Source: Culex pipiens pallens (lineage: Eukaryota > Arthropoda > Insecta > Diptera > Culicidae). Taken from it: a stretch of 64,000 nt of DNA. The translations under genes and the position numbers were made by a program. The notes beneath the pieces were generated by a model that did no database searches, was not told the DNA's origin, and saw nothing but the letters and a program-made list of their open reading frames with translations. The stretch covers positions 92,400,879 to 92,464,878 of the forward strand of contig NC_068939.1 in NCBI RefSeq assembly GCF_016801865.2, in the 5' to 3' direction. This document shows positions 56,651-64,000 of this stretch, piece after piece; position 1 is the first letter of the stretch, and every line of letters begins with the position of its first letter.

Positions 56651-59600
56651 CGGCGAGTGAGTGAAAAGATGCACGAATGTGAATGTGAGCGAGCGAGCGA
56701 GCAAGCGTATGTGTGCTTTGTGTAAATATTTATCGCGCGCGCAGGAAGGAAAGGAAAAGAAAACGCAAGAAAGAAAACAAATCAGCATTATCCGGTACGA
56801 GCTGTATGGATTGCTTTATTTTCTCGAGAAAAGCATGGAGCAAAACGTGGAAATCTAAAACTGAGAGACTGGATCAAATGTTGGGATTTTCCAAAATTGC
56901 TGGAAGGTAGCTTGCGGTCGGTGAAACTTTGACAGAATAACTTTGGGAAGATGGCAACTCGATTCGACGTCACAGCACAATGTTAGAAGCGGTTCTTTTG
57001 AGGGGCACTCATTTCTCGTGGTCAATTGGCAATTTGAGTATCGCATTTTTAGTAACATACGATCTAAATCAAGCCAAACTGAAAACATAGTGAAAGGCTC
57101 GTTTGACCCCGGAAAAAAGTGTTCCTTACTTTGTCAAATCAAGTTGCAGTCTTCGACAAAATTACATAGAACTTCAACCAACCAAGGCGCCTTCCATCGA
57201 TCAGGAAACGCCCAACTTTGGCCGCAATCGTTGCAGCGCACTCCGCGAGAGGGGCAGGGTTCCAAGTTCGGGGGGGGCTGCCGAATCAACTTCTCGTCAC
57301 GCACATATCAATTCTGCTCACGGCATGCAAAATATGTGCAGAAATCATCACGTTTCCAATCAGCCGCCACCCCGAGTGTGAATGTACTTTTAGCAGCCGC
57401 CCCACAACTCACAAGTAAATATAGCCCGAAGAAGAAGAAGAAGCGAAAAAAAAATCAGTTCATTGTTATTTAAATTGATAAAAGCGCTGATTAAAGTGGT
57501 GCATTCACCAGCAAAGTCGGGCGAAGGCGACGACCATAATTGAATCGATTGTGATGTGGCCACCGCCACTTCCAGCATGTGGCCCCGCGCGATTTATGCT
57601 GCCCTTGCGAAACTGGATCCGCCGGATCGATCCACACGAGGTTTTTGCGCCTTCTTCTTCATCTCTTGTTTTGCTAAGGCGCGAATAGTGCGCGAGAGTG
57701 TCTACGCGCGCGGTCGTCTGCGAATTTTATTTATTTTCGAAAGTGATAACCTATATGGACAGCACCCGGGAACACAAATAACACAGATAGGGGCGAGTTC
57801 GATTGGTCGTCGTCGTTGTAAGGCGCCCTGCGCGGCCCTGCACGTCAACCGTTTGAGGCGGGAGCAGTTGTAATTCAAGCTTCTTCTACGGGCAATTGCG
57901 CTGACGAGGGCGGAAAATAGGCTAGATGCGCTGCTATTCTGGATGATTGAATCGTTTTGATTGGGTTTGAGGGTGGATATTGTCGCAGAAGGCGCTTTTT
58001 TCAAAGGCGAACAATTTTAGTTGGCGCTTAAAGATTATCAAGGCGCCTTCAGTGTTTCAACTCTAACACTGATTCCAAAATTCGTTAAAAGTTTTGGTTT
58101 GAATGCGGGATACTAGGTAGGTTGGATTCTGAACTTCGCCTATTTAACAAAGGCGCCTTAAAGTTTTTAAAGGCCTAAACCATAGACTAATTTTGACATT
58201 CGAGTACCATGTTTCAAGATTATGCCGTTGACGTAGATATTGATATTGACGTTGAAGATTTAACTTTTCGTGGCAAAGGCGTCTGCTTAGAATTCGCCTT
58301 TTAGCGTTGAGATAGATGAATCAAAAATTACACCAAAAACCTGTGCTGAAGGTGGAATCACTCCGGGACCGCCACAAGCTGTTGCCGTCGCTTCCAGGAA
58401 GCTCAACAAAGATCCTCCTGATGGTGTAACTTGCGTTGATCCTTTTTGGTACTCCTCGGATCGACCTTTCAAGCCTTGTTTCTTCTTCTGTGTGTGCCCT
58501 GCTGTTGGGAAGGGAAGAAGAAGCGACCATCTGTTCAGCTGCTGCATTCCCCGAACAATGCCAGCCCCGAAACCGGGATATGTTGGATTATGTTCCTCCC
58601 CACACACACACCGAAACCTACGTTCTCCGAGGGTTTTTGAAAGGGAAATTGTGTTTTCCTCTTCTCTTTATTGGAATTTGATACCTTCGTTGGTTCGTCG
58701 GGACGGCATCCTGAGCCAAGGCCGTGACGTAATTCGGGGCCTGTCCCGCGCGCGCAATCTTCTAGTTTCTAGAACTGTCAGAGATGTACGCGCGCGCACA
58801 CACTGGCTGGAGAACGACGACCCGAAGGAAATCTCAACTCAAGTAGAACATTTATCGTTGGAGATTTCCTCCTTCGAAACGCACAGCCAGCAGCAGCACC
58901 AGGAGGGGTTTTTGAAAACAGGAAACGACTGCCATTTTCATTCATCAAATTTCACTCGTGGGTGAACGCGCGGTGGCGACGGCGGCCAAAACTCGTCGGG
59001 AGCGTGAGACTATTTGGCCATGCGCACAGGTGCCAACCAATATCGATGGTTGCGCAGCCGCCGGAACGTTTTGCGTCGTACTTGCCGGCGTAACCCTTGG
59101 TGTAGTGAAGTTGCATGAATGCAAGAAGTTTTTGCTGAGTTTTACAGAAATTTAGCAAAATGAACATTTATTGTTGAGTTTAGCTGAAATTTTGCTTTAT
59201 TTTGTGTTGTTGATTTGAAATTTCGTCAATTTAAATCAAATTAACAATGTTGGCTTAGTGTGCTGAAGTTCAGCAAAACTTGCTAATTCTCATAAATTTA
59301 GCCAATTTCGTCAAAAAAAAAACTGCGCAATGAAACAAACGAACCTTGATCGCCAAGGGTGCATCTCAAGTCGCGCTGTTTTTCAAAACCGCCGAATGAG
59401 AATTTCGTTCGTTCATGCCCGCATCCGCTCACTGCTCACAGCATCCACCAACCGATCCGAAATGGACCACTCTGGTGTGCTGCTGATGTATGCGTGTGTG
59501 TGTCGAGATGTTTTTTTTTTCGTTATTCCGCTCGTCTTTTTTTATAAATAAAATTCATTCATAAACTTCTATTTAAGTTTGATGAAAATAAAGCGGATGT

Positions 59601-59750
59601 TGTAATTTTTCGTGCTAAATTTAAATTTGAGAAAAAAAGCGCTTGTGTCATCGTGAGTCGTGCGATGGACGGGGAAAAACGAGAACGAGAAATTCTCACC
59701 GAGATTCGACTCTGCCACCCCGAACGTTCCCAACCGAACCCGCGGAATCG
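56651..59750. other. Distal 3' UTR or intergenic DNA, no gene recognised
   Basis: Alternates GC-rich stretches (57200-57850, 58300-59100) and AT-rich ones. Frames on both strands are short, overlapping and without domains. It could be part of a very long 3' UTR, since an A-rich UTR-like block with poly(A) signals follows, or intergenic. AATAAA at 59547-59552 is the first such signal downstream of sprouty that I noted. Confidence 0.35.
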
Positions 59751-61560
59751 CTGCAACGAGCAAAAATAAACAACCTAAACACTAGTAAAAGCGAAAATGC
59801 AGTACCTAAAAACAAGATGAAATCCTTAAAAGAAATTGATACACCAGAATTTTTAAGTAGCGAAATATCTTTTGGACAATTGGATAAAATCTATATATTT
59901 TGTATATCATCAAAAGTTACTAAAAGTTTAATGAAGAAGAAAAAACTAAGACAGAATAGGGAAACATCCGATTAATTGCCTTAATGAAATATATTTGCTA
60001 GAGAGAAAACTAAAAACTAAAGGAAACATAAATGAAAAAAAAAAAAACCGAAACTTATGACGTTTTGTACGCTCGTCCATGTGGATTAAGAAAAGTTAAG
60101 ATTATCCTCGCATTTTTTCTCTTCTTTTCCTTGTTTTTTTTTTCTCAAAAAGAACGTTGCGCAAGATTGTATTTTTTTTCTTTATTTAGGAACAAAAACA
60201 AAACCGTATAGACGAAGTTACGAGAAAGTAAGCTGAAGCAAAAAAGGAAGTAAAACTGAAATGATTTCGTGTAGGATTTAATTTCCAGTATTATCTAGTC
60301 GTGCATTATAAAGTAGCAGGAAAATAAAATAAAACTGAAAGAGATGAATGAAGCGTTCTTTTAAGGTGATGAAAACCGAAGTATATAATATTCAAACAAA
60401 AAAGCAAGTAACTTGAAGAAAAAAAAACAAAAAATAACACAAAACCCAGCACAGGAAGAAACCAACTTAATTGATGCGAAGTGGAAAATAAAATAAAACT
60501 AGTGTGTTTACCCTCCCCCACGGCAGGTTAAATCTGCAACTCTTTCGGTTTGATTTTCGAGGAAGAAACGTTGTTTTGACTAAATTTACGAAGAGAAATC
60601 TAGAGAGAAAATAAAATTCTAAATTACACCGTTAGGCAAAATGAAGCTAATCTTTACAGCAACACGCAAAACAAACAAAAAAAAATGTCCAAAATCTCGA
60701 TGTCCGACAGCAAAAGAAAGCACATATAGAATCTTATCAGCATTAATACAACATATGAAATAAAAGTTAAAGAAAAAAACTAATTAAAGAGAAACAAAAC
60801 ATGCGCTATATGATATATAATAAAAATGGAATCATTACATTGTCAACTGTACCTAAGCTGTTATTTTTTTAATAAATGGTTGAAATAAAACAAACAAACA
60901 AACATGGACGATGTCAAATATATTCGAATTCCTAACACAAAAGCCTCTAATACACGTCTCGTCAGTCAAATCAAAACAAAAGCTGTATAACTGTTGAACA
61001 TTAAACAATGGAGAAATAATAATAATTAAACAAAAATGCAATACTCCCATACTCCTCGGTTTTGAGCACTATTTTCATTCTTCTGTTAAAAAAACAAACC
61101 CACACATGCATACAGAATATACCCGCAAAAAAAAACAACAATGTCAATGTAATCAGTTAACCAACCAAAAAACCAAACACTCAAAACCACCCCCCTCTAA
61201 AAATGTTATTAGGCCAAATCCGGCGCATTGAAAAACGGAGAGTAAATGTTACTACAGAAAACAAAGATATGGGCAACAACAACAGAAGAAAAAAAAACAC
61301 CTTTGAATATAAGAGAAAACAAGAATGAAGATTAAATTTATTATGTTTTTCGGTAGAGTATGTGTGAGTGCAGGGCCGTTGAAAATGGAAAGGAAAACTA
61401 ACAGAGGAAAATAAAATAAAAACAACAAAACTACTGAAGGGAAGTATGAGTAAATCTGTGTAAATTTCTGTACATACTTATATTATTTCTTCTTTGGAAA
61501 ATTATAATTATTATCTAATGTTAAAAATAATAACAATACGACCAATTTAAAACACCTGAC
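59751..61560 (+). other. A-rich, UTR-like block on the plus strand
   Basis: Strongly A-biased on the plus strand, with many AAAACTAAA/GAAAATAAA phrases and no usable frame beyond a short one ending at 59975. The composition resembles the distal 3' UTR of a + strand transcript, most simply sprouty. A TGTACATA Pumilio-type motif lies at 61469-61476. It could instead be the 3' end of an unseen neighbour. Confidence 0.4.
60323..60889 (+). terminator. Cluster of poly(A) signals
   Basis: AATAAA occurs at 60323-60328, 60871-60876 and 60884-60889 within the A-rich block, with another at 61794-61799. They are plausible cleavage signals for a long + strand transcript. Which is used cannot be told from sequence alone. 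Confidence 0.35.
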
Positions 61561-62930
61561 TTTTCTGTGCGCACTTTTCCGAAATTCCCTCATTTTTGGT
61601 GTATACTACTCTGCTTTGTCTTAACGTCGTTGTTGTCTACCTTGATTGATGAGAAATAATGTATTGGTGAGTATTGATTATAAACGGGAATCAGCATGTG
61701 CCCTAACTGGACTACGTTCTCAGCCCAGTTACCGAACAAGTACTGTAGCAGGTTGAATCAACTACCCAGTTGTCAACCTGGATAATTAAAATGAATAAAT
61801 AAAAATAAAAATTAATTATTGTCAAGTCCCAGTCAATGTTCAAAAAGTGGACAACTTGTTTCAATTCCTATTTAAAAAAGAAACTTGACTGATGTTATTT
61901 TTACTGATGAAACGATAAAACACATCATTATCCTCAACTCTGCTGAAATGCTTCTTAATTTTTGTTTATTTTCGCAATAAAACTCATAATTAAAAAAAAA
62001 TCGTTATTGGGCCCTTTTAACTTTCCAACTATTGTTCATAATGGGCCCTATCTAAACAATTTCGAAGAGAGCTGAAAGGGCACTAAAGCGCTGTCACCGG
62101 ATTGTTGTTTTGAATGATGTTTACGGGCCCTTTTGTTTAGTTAGAAATAATGAGGAATTCAGTAGAAATTTTGATTATTGGTGAAGTTTTGTGATTGAAT
62201 AGTGTAGATAAGGTATGTGAAACATAAAAATTCTTCAAAAGTTTACTGAGCAGCAGCCGTGGGACCGTATTAAATATTGTTTTTTGACGTGGTTTTTCTC
62301 TGCAAAAATCCTTGGTGAAAAGTAAACCAAACTTTTTTTTGAAGTGAATTAGTGTTAAGAATGTATGAAAAGTTCACTTTATAACACAAAAAGTTCCTCA
62401 AGTACAAGAACCTAACGAAAAATAAAAGGGCACATTTGAACTTTTTTTTTTTGGTTTGCAGTGAACATGGTTATGTGCCCTTTTGTGTTTTTGATTTTTT
62501 CAATAGGAAATTGTTTGTTTTCAATCTGATTCTTGGAGTGTACTAATTAATGGAATAGTGAATGTTTACGTTTTTGTGTTGTGCCCTAATGAAATGTTTG
62601 GCTCGATATCAACATGTGTTTAAAAAAACTTATCGCAGGAACCGTCTACTGTGAAGATATTTTGTAGATTAGTAATTGTAATTTAAAAAAAAATACCTGC
62701 CACGTGCTACATGATTTCGGACGAAAACAAAAAATGTTCTTGATGGACGAGACTAAAAAATAATGCATAATTTTACAAAACTGTGTAGATAGGTTTACTA
62801 AAAGTGTATATTCAAACATTTATAATTTATATTTTTTCAAATTAAATAAAAAAAACATCGAAACAGAATCAAATCACCACGACATAGTTTCAAAACATCA
62901 CAACATCGAGCAGCATAATTTGTTCAAACG
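61561..62930. other. AT-rich DNA with repeated GTGCCCTTTT motifs
   Basis: GGGCCCTTTT or GTGCCCT motifs occur on both strands at about 61690, 62020, 62046, 62077, 62123, 62425, 62474 and 62581. Otherwise AT-rich with no gene. Confidence 0.45.
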
Positions 62931-63560
62931 AGGTCATCCAGCGGCACCAGCGGAGAAGCCGGAAAAGGTTATCAACTTATGGTCGTTCCACATGATGCGT
63001 TGCTCGGCTCCAACACACATCGACACATCCTCTCGCGTCATAATTGTCATCGTCGTCGTCTTCTAATGAGCGCACATATGTTTGGAATGAAATTTTCGTT
63101 TCGTTTTCGTTTGGGAGTTGAAGTTGGAGCTGGTTGTGGAAAACAGATTCAAAAGTCGACTGAATTGGCTTGCCAGGAGTTGCTTGAGTTTTGTTTCGAT
63201 GTTAGATGGTTTAAATTTCCAATTAATTTATATCAAACCATAGAAAATAACACGTAACAACATTATGCATTTCCCAATATCAATCGTAAATTTGCCACAC
63301 CATGCGACTCCATCCCCCCCCCCCCTTCTCTCACCCACACCCCTTTAAGTTCCTGCGACTACTTTTCGCCGGTCCGTTTCGTGTTAAAGTCCGCGGAAAA
63401 TATCAAGATTCTCGGTGTGGAACTTTCCGCGAGAATATTTTTAGATCCTACCAGGCCACCACGGAACGGACGGGGTGCCGTTTTGTGCCGCATGTGTGTA
63501 ATTAAATGCGGCTGCTGCTGTTGCTGTCTCGGGCATGGAAGGTAACTTTCTGAAAATCTT
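62931..63560. other. GC-richer segment at the window end
   Basis: GTC/CGT trinucleotide phrases, a run of C at 63315-63326 and a CTG run near 63510-63525. The frames 62979-63257 and 63302-63505 lack domains. Candidate regulatory DNA only. Confidence 0.3.
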
Positions 63561-64000
63561 TCACTAATCCCCTGTCAAAGTGTGACAAGTTCCCTGGAGA
63601 TACACAGCAAAAACAAACTATGGTCAATTCGCATGCAAAAGAATGCCACATTACCTTTGTGAGCAAAGTATCTCATAACTTATAGGACTTTTTCAAAATA
63701 CTCCAGAAATGCAATATTTCAAACTTGTCAGATACAAACCCAGCAAACATGGATAGCACTGTGCCTCTGCAAAAATGGCAGTCAGACCTGTGAAGAGTTT
63801 GAAGGATTATATATCCAATACGAGTTTGACATTTTGTTCGATTACGATTTCCATAAAATAATAAAATTCGTTTGACCAAATTTCGGAAATTTCGTAATAA
63901 ATTTTCAATAGAGTGAAACCTTGGATGTAAACAAGCAGCCTATCCTACTCTTACTCAACACGAACTGCCACTAGAGCAAGTTGGATTAGGGACCTACATA
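63561..64000. other. AT-rich DNA, nothing recognised
   Basis: No gene, terminal repeat or tandem unit that I can support. Confidence 0.4.

Noticed and set aside
59643..59975. 110-codon plus-strand ORF upstream of the A-rich block
   Set aside because: It has no ATG at its 5' end and no domain; its second half is A-rich UTR-like sequence read as lysine and asparagine.

Overview
The window is eukaryotic and looks like mosquito DNA, most likely from a culicine such as Culex. I base this on one clearly recognisable dipteran gene, the very high density of AT-rich transposon debris, tRNA-derived SINEs, and TIR families of a kind I associate with culicine genomes. The genus is an inference; I could not run a search.

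The only protein gene I can identify is sprouty (sty), on the + strand. Its whole coding sequence lies in one exon at 53475-55157 (560 aa). It has the dipteran N-terminus MDRRNGGDPLAPPRPPK, an NEYVDTP tyrosine motif, the cysteine-rich Sprouty domain, and the C-terminal tail DLTPEKRLLDSSPEY. A strong splice acceptor lies 93 bases before the ATG. About 31 kb upstream is a GC-rich, purine-rich, leader-like exon (about 20732-22459) that ends in a clean GTAAGT donor. I interpret the gene as a long 5' UTR exon, a 30.9 kb intron and one coding exon followed by a long 3' UTR. The exon joining is inferred.

Layout: 1-20.6 kb is upstream DNA with two GC-rich islands (9.2-10.1 and 15.2-16.2 kb) in a mass of non-autonomous DNA transposons. 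20.7-22.46 kb is the putative promoter and leader exon. 22.46-53.38 kb is the putative intron. It holds GC-rich islands (26.6-28.0, 29.0-29.6, 32.0-34.2, 37.2-37.9, 40.1-43.3, 48.5-49.2, 51.0-52.7 kb) that may be enhancers or alternative first exons, separated by repeats. 55.16 kb to about 61.8 kb is 3' UTR-like, with poly(A)-signal clusters. The end of the window is intergenic-like.

The repeat content is the most striking part. Several elements can be delimited exactly from terminal repeats and target-site duplications (TSDs): a hAT-type foldback (1496-2078, 8-bp TSD); two large foldbacks with RSS-heptamer-like CACRGTG ends and 5-bp TSDs, as in the Transib superfamily (2164-4173 and 11918-13902); a third foldback without a clear TSD (29879-31288); TA-flanked TIR elements; and a SINE with a 23-bp TSD (34981-35437). 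The intron also carries a 19-unit 141-bp satellite that is open in one minus-strand frame for 543 codons, and a 0.95-kb array of a 9-bp unit. I found no autonomous transposase or reverse transcriptase, no convincing functional tRNA gene, and no second protein gene.
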